NCBI RefSeq assembly: GCF_022511585.1
Contig: NZ_JAKWBN010000006.1
Location: 62,001-126,000 of the forward strand
DNA from: Shimazuella soli
GTDB lineage: Bacteria > Bacillota > Bacilli > Thermoactinomycetales > Thermoactinomycetaceae
Direction: 5' to 3'
DNA: 64,000 nt
Below are positions 47,559-55,783 of the stretch, in pieces. The notes under the pieces are model-generated. The model was not told the DNA's origin and did not search any database. It worked only from the letters and a program-made list of their open reading frames with translations. Each line of letters begins with the position of its first letter. Position 1 is the stretch's first letter. The position numbers were made by a program, and so were the translations under genes.

Positions 47559-47792
47559 TCAGTGGGAAATGACCATTTGCTTCTTAAGCTTTGTCAGTGA
47601 CCTCTGTGTGGAGTCGAAGATGTCCTTGTACTTCGGCCGACAGGTTCGCCAGTTCTGGATGCTGTCGAGGGCTCCGAGATGCGTCAGGCCACCCTTGGAG
47701 TACTCGACAAGGAGCTGAGTTGCTTTATCCTTGGAGATCTCACCAGTCTTGCTTAGCTGTCCGAGCCGCTCGATTTCATCGATCAGTGCCAT
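47559..47792 (-). CDS. Small helical protein of unknown function, raised GC content
   Basis: The 77-residue protein begins at ATG 47792 (MALIDEIERLGQL), 6 bases after AGAGGT; the frame open to 47858 runs through an ATT repeat and is rejected. It reads as two or three helices (SKDKATQLLVEYSKGG, LGALDSIQNW) with a basic C terminus. The body is near 55% GC by eye while the promoter is AT-rich. It lies between tuf and rpsJ on the opposite strand. Family not recognised; the body composition suggests an actinobacterial or phage source. Confidence 0.7.
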   Translation of the reverse strand: MALIDEIERLGQLSKTGEISKDKATQLLVEYSKGGLTHLGALDSIQNWRTCRPKYKDIFDSTQRSLTKLKKQMVISH

Positions 47793-47829
47793 TTCGCTAC
47801 CTCTTCTGTCAAGGGCAATATATTTAACT

Positions 47830-47858
47830 AAAATATTATTATTATTATTTGCTGTCAA
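47830..47858 (-). promoter_or_regulatory. Promoter of the minus-strand foreign gene, with ATT repeat spacer
   Basis: On the minus strand: TTGACA (47858-47853), exactly 17 bases made largely of AAT triplets, TATTTT (47835-47830). The triplet repeat sets the spacer length, so slippage by one unit would change promoter strength. Confidence 0.6.
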
Positions 47859-47918
47859 ATCTCGATTTTCGCTGGTCAGATGGACACAAAATTAGAGGGT
47901 TGAATTATCTATATTTTA

Positions 47919-47972
47919 TTTACATATACTGCACAAAATGATTAGATTGTATTAGATTAGTATTAGATTAGT
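47919..47972 (+). promoter_or_regulatory. Promoter with three direct repeats upstream of the AlbA_2 gene
   Basis: TTTACA (47919-47924), 17 bases, TTAGAT (47942-47947). Three head-to-tail copies of ATTAGATTaGT (47941-47950, 47951-47961, 47962-47972) start at the -10 box and cover the transcription start. This is a likely operator, possibly for the winged-helix protein encoded next. Confidence 0.6.
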
Positions 47973-47987
47973 AGTAGAATAGAGGTG

Positions 47988-49307
47988 ATGGTTTTGCATC
48001 TGACTGAGGATTTTTTTGTAGAGTTAAAACAACAGTATTCCGATGAGATCAAAAAAAGCGTCATAGCTTTTGCGAATACGAAAGGTGGCACCATTTATAT
48101 TGGCATCAGTGATAGCGGGAATATTATTGGTGTAGAAAATATAGATGAAACGATTTTGAAGGTCTCCAATACGATTAGGGATGCCATCAAGCCAGATATT
48201 ACACTTTTTGTGGACTATCTGATTGAACAAATCGAGGGAAAAGATATTGTCAAAGTGGTAGTACAAAAAGGAACAGCAAGCCCGTATTATCTTTCTGGAA
48301 AGGGAATTCGCCCAGAGGGGGTCTTTGTTCGGCAAGGAGCTGCCTCTGTTCCCGCATCGGAAACAGCTATTTTAAAAATGATCAAAGATACGGATGGGGA
48401 AAAGTATGAAAATCTTCGTTCCATCAATCAAGATCTGACTTTTGAAGTAGCAGAAAAAAGCTTTGCGGAAAGAGGGGTTTCCTTTGGTGCCAGTCAAAAG
48501 AAAACATTAAAGCTGATGAACGAAGATGGTATCTATACTAATTTAGGATTATTGCTGTCTGACCAGTGTATTCATACCGTGAAACTAGCTGTTTTTGAAG
48601 GAGCTACAAAAGCTATTTTCAAAGATCGCTGTGAGTTTTCCGGATCACTTTTGAAACAATTAAATGAGACGTATGCGTTTATTGACCGTTATAACCGCAC
48701 TCGAGCGGAATTTGAGGGGCTGTATCGGATTGACCGGAGGGATTATCCGATCGATGCTTTGCGTGAGGCGCTGTTGAACTCGCTTGTACATCGTGACTAT
48801 TCCTTTAGCAGTAGCACGCTGATCAGCATTTTTGACGATCGAATTGAGTTTGTTTCCATCGGTGGTCTGGTGAAAGGTATTTCCTTTGACGACATTATGT
48901 TAGGTGTTTCCATTACGCGAAATGAGGGACTGGCAGACGTATTTTATCGGTTGAAATTAATTGAAGCCTATGGCACGGGTATGCCGAAAATTATGGATAG
49001 TTTCAAAAGCTATGGGATAGAGCCTCGGGTTGAGGTGACAGATCATGCGTTCAAAATCACATTACCTAATGTGAATCAGAAGATCGCTCAGGAAAATAAG
49101 CACCATCACTTGTCAAGACATGAGCAGATTGTGTTGAAGTTATTGCAAGAAAAGGAGTCTATCGTTCGGAAAGATGTGGAAAAAGTTCTCTCCCTATCAC
49201 AGGCGATGGCGGTGAAAATTTTAAAAGGGCTTGTGGAGAAAGGTGCTATTCGTTCGATTGGTAAAGGGAGGAATACAACATATATTGCTGTTGATGGAAG
49301 ATCTTGA
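47988..49307 (+). CDS. AlbA_2/Schlafen-like ATP-binding transcriptional regulator
   Basis: The 439-residue protein has an N-terminal AlbA_2 domain (IKKSVIAFANTKGGTIYIGISDSG), a central HATPase-type domain of the RecG-related regulator family (ALREALLNSLVHRDYS, RIEFVSIGG, NEGLADVFYRLKLIEAYGTGMPKI) and a C-terminal winged helix (about 370-435). Such proteins occur in accessory regions, some next to defence or mobile genes; the ligand is unknown. ATG 47988 is only 2 bases from GAGG, so TTG 47994 (MHLTEDFF) is an equally good start. The direct repeats upstream suggest autoregulation. Confidence 0.88.
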   Translation: MVLHLTEDFFVELKQQYSDEIKKSVIAFANTKGGTIYIGISDSGNIIGVENIDETILKVSNTIRDAIKPDITLFVDYLIEQIEGKDIVKVVVQKGTASPYYLSGKGIRPEGVFVRQGAASVPASETAILKMIKDTDGEKYENLRSINQDLTFEVAEKSFAERGVSFGASQKKTLKLMNEDGIYTNLGLLLSDQCIHTVKLAVFEGATKAIFKDRCEFSGSLLKQLNETYAFIDRYNRTRAEFEGLYRIDRRDYPIDALREALLNSLVHRDYSFSSSTLISIFDDRIEFVSIGGLVKGISFDDIMLGVSITRNEGLADVFYRLKLIEAYGTGMPKIMDSFKSYGIEPRVEVTDHAFKITLPNVNQKIAQENKHHHLSRHEQIVLKLLQEKESIVRKDVEKVLSLSQAMAVKILKGLVEKGAIRSIGKGRNTTYIAVDGRS

Positions 49308-49317
49308 AGCGAGGTTA

Positions 49318-49589
49318 ATGAAAGAATTATCTCGTAAATTGGTAGCTGTAAGTGACATGGTGTCTTCTGCATTTGGTGCCCTTAATGTTAAGATTCATGG
49401 GGACGAGTCTCGATTATGTCCTAGGTAAGTTTGACCCCGTATAAAAATGGAACGGACAACTCTGAATGTAGGATAAAGACCCCAGAGTTCAGATCTGTTT
49501 CCACTCTTTTTCATGTGGTGATTTTCCTATGCTAGAAAAAGAGGCATGATGATGTGATTAATCAATGCCCCATTATCCCTATTATATTT
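49318..49589. other. Intergenic stretch with a possible stem-loop
   Basis: A 36-codon frame (ATG near 49318) has only a weak ribosome site (GAGG) and no known similarity. At about 49450-49500, AACTCTG can pair with CAGAGTT across a loop of about 18 bases, with partly complementary flanks, followed by CTCTTTTT; it may act as a terminator for the AlbA_2 gene. Confidence 0.35.
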
Positions 49590-49811
49590 TTAGTCGTTGA
49601 TAACCTGTACCAAAACAGGTTCCTCATCAGTTGGATATAATTTAAAATCTGATTTCACACAGTGTACATAGAGGCGTCCCGATGTAGCTTTATAGACGTT
49701 CTCCACTTGTTCTTCGAAAACACCACCATTGTCGAGAATAACATATAAGGCATTTGTGTCTTGGTCTTTATACGTAACCACACATTCATTTAGTCTCTTT
49801 TCGGCTGGCAT
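49590..49811 (-). CDS. Small hypothetical protein
   Basis: The 73-residue acidic protein (ECVVTYKDQDTNALYVILDNGG, LYVHCVKSDFKLY) is predicted as a small beta-rich domain. AAAGGAGCACCT directly before the ATG at 49811 is a strong ribosome site, which supports it as a real gene. No signal peptide or membrane helix. Family not recognised. Base composition is host-like. Confidence 0.65.
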   Translation of the reverse strand: MPAEKRLNECVVTYKDQDTNALYVILDNGGVFEEQVENVYKATSGRLYVHCVKSDFKLYPTDEEPVLVQVIND

Positions 49812-49836
49812 AGGTGCTCCTTTATGATACTTTATT

Positions 49837-50157
49837 TTGCTAAAGTTAGAATATACTTTTCAAGCAAATTCGTCAAATAAGTCAGATAATGCCATAGTGG
49901 ATGTAGAATCAGAAATTACTAGGGATTTGGAGTTCTATGGAAATAATACCTGCAGAAGGTATTTAGAAAATAAAAAATGCTACCTATGCATTTTTGTTAA
50001 GAAGTTGTTGTCAAACCAGCAAAATCGGTTTGCCCGGATTTATGGGTGTTTGGCAGAAGAACTAGTAATGGAGAGGCATAATGAATATCTAGATTGTGCA
50101 TCAGAAATCATTCTATCAGGGTTAGAGAAAACAGAGAAAGTCGCAGCAGTTTTTTAA
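49837..50157 (+). CDS. Doubtful ORF or gene remnant
   Basis: A 106-codon open frame starts with TTG and has no ribosome site. The protein (CRRYLENKKCYLCIFVKKLL, LEKTEKVAAVF) contains several cysteines but matches no family I know. It lies directly before the tnpB element and could be a decayed gene interrupted by insertion. Confidence 0.25.
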   Translation: MLKLEYTFQANSSNKSDNAIVDVESEITRDLEFYGNNTCRRYLENKKCYLCIFVKKLLSNQQNRFARIYGCLAEELVMERHNEYLDCASEIILSGLEKTEKVAAVF

Positions 50158-50295
50158 TGTTGAGGAAGGTAAACTAAGCTATTCGGTAAGAACTAGAACA
50201 ATGATATGTAAATCACTGTTCTTATTTATTTTTGTGGCGAGAACACCCGTGAATTCATTCGTGGGATGAATCGTTACGGTTTTTGGTTTTCTTTT

Positions 50296-50324
50296 TTGAC
50301 AAAGCCATCCATATTTTGTATATT
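50296..50324 (+). promoter_or_regulatory. SigA promoter of tnpB
   Basis: TTGACA (50296-50301), 17 bases, TATATT (50319-50324), 36 bases before the ATG. It is one of the best promoters in the window. Confidence 0.8.
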
Positions 50325-50360
50325 GGGATTCATCCTTACTAGAAAAGAGGTGAGAAATTC

Positions 50361-51608
50361 ATGTATTTCACTGTAAAACAACAACTCAAACATCTTTCGA
50401 AAGAAGAATATCTGATTTTAAAAGACTTGTGTCATACTGCCAAAAATTTGTACAACCAAGGCTTATACCAAGTTCGCCAGCATTACTTTCAGGAAAAGAA
50501 ATATCTGAATTACCAGGAAAATAATCAGCTTTTGAAAGGAAGCGAACATTACAAGCGGTTGAATAGCAACATGGCACAACAAATTTTAAAAGAAGTCGAT
50601 GGGGTATGGAAGTCTTTTTTTGCGCTGATCCGACAAGCCAAGCAAGGAAAATACGACTTTCGAGCCATTCAGATGCCTCGATACCTACCGAAAGATGGAT
50701 GTTATCCGTTAATAGTCGGCTTCATTCGTTTAAATGGAAATCTGTTTGTGTTGCCCTATTCTCGTTCTTATCAGAAGGAACATCCCCCACTGATGGTTCG
50801 CATTCCTCCCTTGTTGGCGGACAAGAAAATCAAAGAGATTCGTATTCTTCCCAAATATCGAGCAAGGTTCTTTGAAGTGCATTACACGTATGAAGAGCAG
50901 GCAGTTCAAAGGGATACCGATAAAAACCATGTACTTGCAATCGATTTGGGAATTAGCAATCTCGCGGCTTGTGTCACCTCCAAAGGGAAAAGTTTTCTGA
51001 TCGATGGAAAAAGACTAAAATCAATCAACCAATGGTATAACAAACGCAATGCCCATTTGCAGCGAATCAAAGATAAACAAAAGCAGAAAGGGTATACGCA
51101 TCAACAAGTTGCTTTGGTGGCAAAACGAAATCGTTTGGTGAACGATTACCTGAACAAGACCTGTCGTAAGATAATCCATTATTGTTTGAAATATCGCATT
51201 GGGACACTGGTTATCGGATATAACGAAAATCTGCAAAAAGGAAGTAATCTAGGCAAACGCAACAACCAAAATTTCGTGAATATCCCCATTGGGATGATCA
51301 AAGAGAAGTTGGAATATAGGTGTGAGCGATATGGGATGACGTTGGTGCAACAAGAAGAAAGCTACACATCCAAAGCGAGTTTTTGGGATCAAGATGAACT
51401 GCCCACCTATGATCCATCCAACTCGAAAACGTATACCTTTAGAGGTGCACGGGTGAAACGTGGCTTATATCGTACGTCTTCGGGAATGTTGATGAACGCA
51501 GATATCCATGGCGCATTAAACATCTTGCGAAAAAGTAACGTTGTAGCCCTTACGGGCTTATACACTAGAGGCGAAGTGGACACGCCTGTACGAATAAGGA
51601 TAGCCTAG
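50361..51608 (+). CDS. tnpB: RNA-guided endonuclease TnpB (IS605 OrfB family)
   Basis: The 415-residue protein is full length with AGAAAAGAGGTGAG before the ATG. RuvC-I has D195 (LAIDLGISN); RuvC-III has D381 (NADIHGALNI). At RuvC-II, where most TnpB have a glutamate (VIExL), this one reads VIGYN with Gly286. A glutamate pair at 332-333 (QQEESYTSKASF) could take its place. The CxxC zinc finger usually found between RuvC-II and III is absent; the region reads WDQDELPTYDPSNSKT. TnpB uses a right-end RNA to cut DNA and keep the element in place. Inactivation cannot be excluded, but the frame is intact. Confidence 0.92.
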   Translation: MYFTVKQQLKHLSKEEYLILKDLCHTAKNLYNQGLYQVRQHYFQEKKYLNYQENNQLLKGSEHYKRLNSNMAQQILKEVDGVWKSFFALIRQAKQGKYDFRAIQMPRYLPKDGCYPLIVGFIRLNGNLFVLPYSRSYQKEHPPLMVRIPPLLADKKIKEIRILPKYRARFFEVHYTYEEQAVQRDTDKNHVLAIDLGISNLAACVTSKGKSFLIDGKRLKSINQWYNKRNAHLQRIKDKQKQKGYTHQQVALVAKRNRLVNDYLNKTCRKIIHYCLKYRIGTLVIGYNENLQKGSNLGKRNNQNFVNIPIGMIKEKLEYRCERYGMTLVQQEESYTSKASFWDQDELPTYDPSNSKTYTFRGARVKRGLYRTSSGMLMNADIHGALNILRKSNVVALTGLYTRGEVDTPVRIRIA

Positions 51609-51658
51609 CTATCAACCTTCGTAGACGAAGCTTACGACTTTAGTCGTGAGAGGTTCAC
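51515..51658 (+). ncRNA. Predicted omega RNA of tnpB
   Basis: The 3' end of tnpB and the following 50 bases carry hairpins (GTAGCCCTTACGGGCTTA, CTTCGTAGACGAAG, CGACTTTAGTCG) and end in GAGAGGTTCAC, the layout of guide-RNA scaffolds that overlap the tnpB stop. The guide would begin at 51659 (TTGTATACAATG). Start of the RNA is approximate. Confidence 0.6.
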
Positions 51659-51903
51659 TTGTATACAATGCATGTAGCTGTTTATGACAAGCATGGCAAA
51701 GGTTGATTGTCGATAGAAAGGTAGTACCTCTCTTTTTTTTTGAGGTGAGATGATGCACGGTTGTGGAAATGGTATTTCATCCGCATATTTACATCTATTC
51801 AAATCCATTACCATACTCCTTAAAACTACACTTTGGAATGGAACAAGGTAAGATGGTTTCTTCTAGCAGATTTTATCCAATAGTAGGAAACCTATTTTTT
51901 TTC

Positions 51904-51932
51904 TTGCATCCCAATTGCTTTTTCTATATAAT
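51904..51932 (+). promoter_or_regulatory. SigA promoter of the S10-spc operon
   Basis: TTGCAT (51904-51909), 17 bases, TATAAT (51927-51932). The leader to rpsJ is about 120 bases with an inverted repeat CGGGTGT / ACACCCG and a second stem around CCGGCCCC / GGTCGGGCGG. The stretch 51660-51903 has no credible gene. Confidence 0.85.
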
Positions 51933-51961
51933 AGCGGGTGTTGTACTGTGAACAGCGATGA

Positions 51962-52369
<408 letters not shown>

Positions 52370-52403
52370 TTCATCCATTTCAAAATGGCAGGAGGTGTAA
52401 CAA

Positions 52404-53033
52404 TTGAAAGGAATTCTAGGAAAAAAGATTGGGATGACCCAATTGTTTCGTGAAGATGGAACAGCAGTAACAGTAACAGTTGTTGAAGCTGGACCATGTG
52501 TTGTTCTTCAAAAGAAAGATGAAACAACCGACGGATACGAAGCGATCCAACTAGGGTTTAAAGAGAAAAAGGAACACCGTTCCAACAAGCCTGAACTTGG
52601 ACATGCAAAGAAAGCAAATGCGAAAGCACAGAGCTTTATCAAAGAAATCCGTGGAATGAACCCAGAAGAATACGATCTAGGTAGTGTGGTCAAAGCGGAT
52701 CTCTTTGCTGAAGGAGAACTTGTTGATGTGACAGGTACTTCCAAAGGTAAAGGTTTTGCAGGGGCGATCAAGCGTCACAACCAAAGCCGCGGACCTATGA
52801 GTCACGGTTCTCACTATCACCGTGGACCCGGTTCTTTAGGTGCTATTGCTCCGAACCGTGTTTTCAAAGGACAAACCTTGCCAGGTCGTATGGGGTCAGA
52901 GCGTATTACAACGCAAAACCTACAAGTGGTTCGTGTGGATTCTGAAAAGAATTTACTTCTTATTAAAGGAAACGTACCTGGACCTCGGAACAGTTATTTA
53001 GTAATTCGTTCTGCAGCAAAAGGCGTTAAATAA
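52404..53033 (+). CDS. rplC: Ribosomal protein L3
   Basis: The 209-residue protein has [15 protein letters not shown] and the peptidyl-transferase loop [13 protein letters not shown], with the glutamine methylation region normal. TTG start after GGAGGTGTAACAA. Confidence 0.98.
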   Translation: MKGILGKKIGMTQLFREDGTAVTVTVVEAGPCVVLQKKDETTDGYEAIQLGFKEKKEHRSNKPELGHAKKANAKAQSFIKEIRGMNPEEYDLGSVVKADLFAEGELVDVTGTSKGKGFAGAIKRHNQSRGPMSHGSHYHRGPGSLGAIAPNRVFKGQTLPGRMGSERITTQNLQVVRVDSEKNLLLIKGNVPGPRNSYLVIRSAAKGVK

Positions 53034-53054
53034 CATCAGAAAGGAGGATCAATC

Positions 53055-53681
53055 ATGCCAAAAGTAACAGTTGTTGATGTAACGGGTTCTGAGGTCGGCG
53101 AATTAGAATTGGCTGACGCAGTATTTGGGATTACACCAAACAAAGCTGTACTTCATGATGCAGTAGTGATGCAGCAAGCATCCTTGCGCAGTGGAACTCA
53201 CGATGTAAAGAATCGTTCCGAAGTTCGCGGCGGTGGTAAAAAGCCATGGAAGCAAAAAGGAACAGGACGTGCTCGTGCAGGTAGCTCACGTTCCCCTATT
53301 TGGGTCGGTGGTGGTACTGTTTTCGGTCCTACACCTCGTAGCTATGCTTACAAGCTTCCTAAAAAAGTTCGTCGTCTTGCGATCAAATCTGCTCTATCCA
53401 GCAAAGTAGAAGATCAAGACGTAGTTGTTTTGGATGCATTAAAGCTATCTGCTCCAAAAACAAAAGAAATGGTTCAAGTTTTGAAAAACTTGGGTGCTGA
53501 AAAGAAAGCATTGGTTGTAACCAATAATTTGGAAGACAGTGCAGTTCGTGCTGTTCGCAATATCCCAGGTGTGAAATTGATTGCTGCTGAAGGAGTAAAT
53601 GTACTTGACGTGTTAGCGCATGACAAGTTGATCATTACTACTGACGCAGTAAGTCGTGTAGAGGAGGTGTTTGGCCAGTGA
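53055..53681 (+). CDS. rplD: Ribosomal protein L4
   Basis: The 208-residue protein has the tunnel loop ([20 protein letters not shown]) and the globular domain. AAGGAGGATCAATC precedes the ATG. Its stop overlaps the rplW start (GTGA). Confidence 0.98.
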   Translation: MPKVTVVDVTGSEVGELELADAVFGITPNKAVLHDAVVMQQASLRSGTHDVKNRSEVRGGGKKPWKQKGTGRARAGSSRSPIWVGGGTVFGPTPRSYAYKLPKKVRRLAIKSALSSKVEDQDVVVLDALKLSAPKTKEMVQVLKNLGAEKKALVVTNNLEDSAVRAVRNIPGVKLIAAEGVNVLDVLAHDKLIITTDAVSRVEEVFGQ

Positions 53682-53965
53682 AGGACCCACGTGACATAAT
53701 CCGTCGCCCCATCGTAACAGAAGCATCGACTGCAATGATGGAAGAAGGAAAGTATGTATTTGAAGTTGACATTCGTGCGAATAAATTTCAAATCCGTCAA
53801 GCTCTAGAAGCGATTTTTGATGTGAAAGTGGACCGTGTAAACACAATGCGCGTACCAGGTAAAACAAAGCGCTATGGTCGTTACTCCGGTCGGACACCAG
53901 AATGGAAAAAAGCAATTGTAAAACTTGCTGAAGGCAGCAAGCAAATTGAAATCTTTGAGAGCTAA
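53678..53965 (+). CDS. rplW: Ribosomal protein L23
   Basis: The 95-residue protein has [13 protein letters not shown] and the [18 protein letters not shown] loop; it forms the docking site for SRP and trigger factor at the exit tunnel. GTG start overlapping the rplD stop, with GAGGAGG inside rplD. Confidence 0.97.
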   Translation: MKDPRDIIRRPIVTEASTAMMEEGKYVFEVDIRANKFQIRQALEAIFDVKVDRVNTMRVPGKTKRYGRYSGRTPEWKKAIVKLAEGSKQIEIFES

Positions 53966-53995
53966 AAATCCAAAGAGCAAAGGAGGGAAATAGCA

Positions 53996-54847
53996 ATGGG
54001 TATTAAAAAGTATAAACCAACTACACCTTCACGTCGTCATATGACTGGTTCTACCTTTGAAGAGATTACCACTTCTACACCAGAAAAATCTCTTACTACT
54101 TCTTTAGTGAGAAAAGCTGGTCGTAACAACCAAGGTCGTCTAACAATGCGTCACCAAGGTGGCGGACATAAACGTAAATACCGCATCATTGACTTCAAAC
54201 GTAACAAAGATGGTATCCCAGGCAAAGTAGCTACGATCGAGTATGATCCAAACCGCTCTGCTAATATTGCACTCATTCATTATGCTGATGGTGAAAAACG
54301 CTATGTATTAGCGCCTAAAGGTTTAAAAGTTGGTATGGAAATTATGTCTGGACCTGAATCCGATATCAAAGTGGGTAATGCATTGCCGCTTCGCAATATC
54401 CCAGTTGGTACAGAGATTCACAACATCGAGTTGAAACCAGGTCGTGGCGGACAGTTGGTACGTGCTGCTGGTACTTCCGCTCAATTGTTGGGTAAAGGTG
54501 CGCACAAAGGCGAAGAAGGAAAATATGTTATCATTCGTTTGGCTTCTGGTGAAACACGTATGATCCTTGCAGACTGCCGTGCTACCATCGGTCAAGTTGG
54601 TAACCTCGATCATGAATTGATCACAGTAGGTAAAGCAGGACGTAGCCGTTGGAAAGGTATTCGTCCAACTGTACGTGGTTCTGTTATGAACCCTAATGAC
54701 CACCCACACGGTGGTGGGGAAGGTCGTGCTCCTATCGGACGTAAGTCACCTGTGACTCCTTGGGGTAAACCAACTCTTGGCTACAAAACTCGTAAGAAAA
54801 ACAAGGCTTCGGACAAATTTATCGTTCGTCGTCGTAAGAAAAAATAA
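53996..54847 (+). CDS. rplB: Ribosomal protein L2
   Basis: The 283-residue protein has the conserved C-terminal [16 protein letters not shown] with the functionally critical histidine. It is 6 residues longer than Bacillus L2 (277) because of an insertion GAHKGE between LLGK and EGKYV (about 54497-54514). AAAGGAGGG precedes the ATG. Confidence 0.98.
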   Translation: MGIKKYKPTTPSRRHMTGSTFEEITTSTPEKSLTTSLVRKAGRNNQGRLTMRHQGGGHKRKYRIIDFKRNKDGIPGKVATIEYDPNRSANIALIHYADGEKRYVLAPKGLKVGMEIMSGPESDIKVGNALPLRNIPVGTEIHNIELKPGRGGQLVRAAGTSAQLLGKGAHKGEEGKYVIIRLASGETRMILADCRATIGQVGNLDHELITVGKAGRSRWKGIRPTVRGSVMNPNDHPHGGGEGRAPIGRKSPVTPWGKPTLGYKTRKKNKASDKFIVRRRKKK

Positions 54848-54928
54848 TAACCTCTTCCTATCCCGCGGAAGGGATCTTTCGTGGGAGCGATATGTTGGAT
54901 GATTATGGTATGAGAGGAGGCGTATCGC

Positions 54929-55210
54929 ATGGGTCGTAGCCTGAAAAAAGGGCCTTTTGCAGATGCTCATCTACTGAAAAAAGTAGAGGTTTTGAACGAG
55001 AAAAATGAAAAGAAGATCGTGAAAACATGGTCTCGTCGCTCTACCATCTTCCCTGATTTTGTCGGTCACACATTTGCTGTTCATGATGGACGCAAACATG
55101 TGCCTGTATATGTAAGCGAAGATATGGTTGGTCACAAACTCGGCGAATTTGTTCCTACCCGCACGTACAAGGGACACGCTGGGGACGATAAAAAAACTCG
55201 CAAGCGCTAA
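54929..55210 (+). CDS. rpsS: Ribosomal protein S19
   Basis: The 93-residue protein has [12 protein letters not shown] and [32 protein letters not shown] precedes the ATG. The 81-base gap after rplB contains a hairpin (CCCGCGGAAG / CTTTCGTGGG with G-U pairs). Confidence 0.98.
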   Translation: MGRSLKKGPFADAHLLKKVEVLNEKNEKKIVKTWSRRSTIFPDFVGHTFAVHDGRKHVPVYVSEDMVGHKLGEFVPTRTYKGHAGDDKKTRKR

Positions 55211-55240
55211 TTATTCTTATGTAAAGAAAGGAGGGTAAAC

Positions 55241-55759
55241 ATGAACGTCGTACGCCAACGCAAGATTAAAAAGCTGATTAAAGAACATGACATCGCAAGC
55301 GTTGCTGAGTTGACTGAGCGTCTTCAAGATGCAGGTATCAAGGCAACTGAAGAAGCAGTAGCGAAAGATGTTGCAGAACTGGGTCTAATCATCGCTTCTA
55401 CCAAAGGTGGTACAACGAAATTCGTTTTCCCGCCATTTGCAGTTGCTAAGAACATAAGAATCGCTCCTCGTAAAGTTCGTCTGGTTATCGATTTGATTCG
55501 TGGTAAATCGATTGATGAAGCAGCAGCGATTCTAAAATTCACACCTCGTGCTGCATCTCCAGTTATCGAGAAGGTACTGAGTTCTGCTGTAGCAAATGCT
55601 GAGCATAACTTTAACCTAAATCAAGGTAACTTAGTTGTAAAAGAAGCTTATGTGGATGAAGGACCGACATTGAAACGATTCATTCCACGTGCACAAGGAC
55701 GCGCAAGCCGCATCAACAAACGTACTAGCCACATCACAGTGGTTGTATCCGAAAAATAA
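55241..55759 (+). CDS. rplV: Ribosomal protein L22 with an N-terminal ArgR-like winged-helix domain
   Basis: The 172-residue protein is about 60 residues longer than normal L22 (about 113). Residues 66-172 are L22 ([21 protein letters not shown] to [15 protein letters not shown] in content, including the tunnel hairpin). Residues 1-65 resemble the ArgR N-terminal DNA-binding domain: [41 protein letters not shown], then a [10 protein letters not shown] wing. ArgR's TQATVSRD recognition helix reads TEEAVAKD here, so Ser and Arg that contact DNA are changed. The ATG at 55241 follows AAAGGAGGG; no ATG, GTG or TTG lies in frame near the normal L22 start, so the extension must be translated. Codon use is host-like. 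The role is unknown: it could bind RNA, DNA or arginine-linked partners, or be a structural add-on. Confidence 0.95.
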   Translation: MNVVRQRKIKKLIKEHDIASVAELTERLQDAGIKATEEAVAKDVAELGLIIASTKGGTTKFVFPPFAVAKNIRIAPRKVRLVIDLIRGKSIDEAAAILKFTPRAASPVIEKVLSSAVANAEHNFNLNQGNLVVKEAYVDEGPTLKRFIPRAQGRASRINKRTSHITVVVSEK

Positions 55760-55783
55760 TTTTTCAATAAGGAGGGAAGAACT

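Larger units (their letters stand above)
50230..51658 (+). mobile_element. IS200/IS605-family element encoding only TnpB
   Basis: The left end contains GTGGCGAGAACACCC and a hairpin ATTCAT / ATGAAT (50253-50271, loop TCGTGGG). The right end has the hairpins CTTCGTAGACGAAG and ACGACTTTAGTCGT and finishes with GAGAGGTTCAC (to 51658). There is no TnpA (Y1 transposase), so movement would depend on one in trans. Exact ends are estimated from end structure; the target junction was not verified. Confidence 0.75.

Noticed and set aside
51763-51951. 62-codon ORF before the S10 promoter
   Set aside because: It has no convincing SD, runs into the promoter and has no recognisable protein features.
55241-55435. 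The L22 extension as a mis-chosen start or a separate upstream gene
   Set aside because: No stop separates it from L22, the only good SD is at 55,228-55,234, and no ATG, GTG or TTG in frame lies near the usual L22 start.
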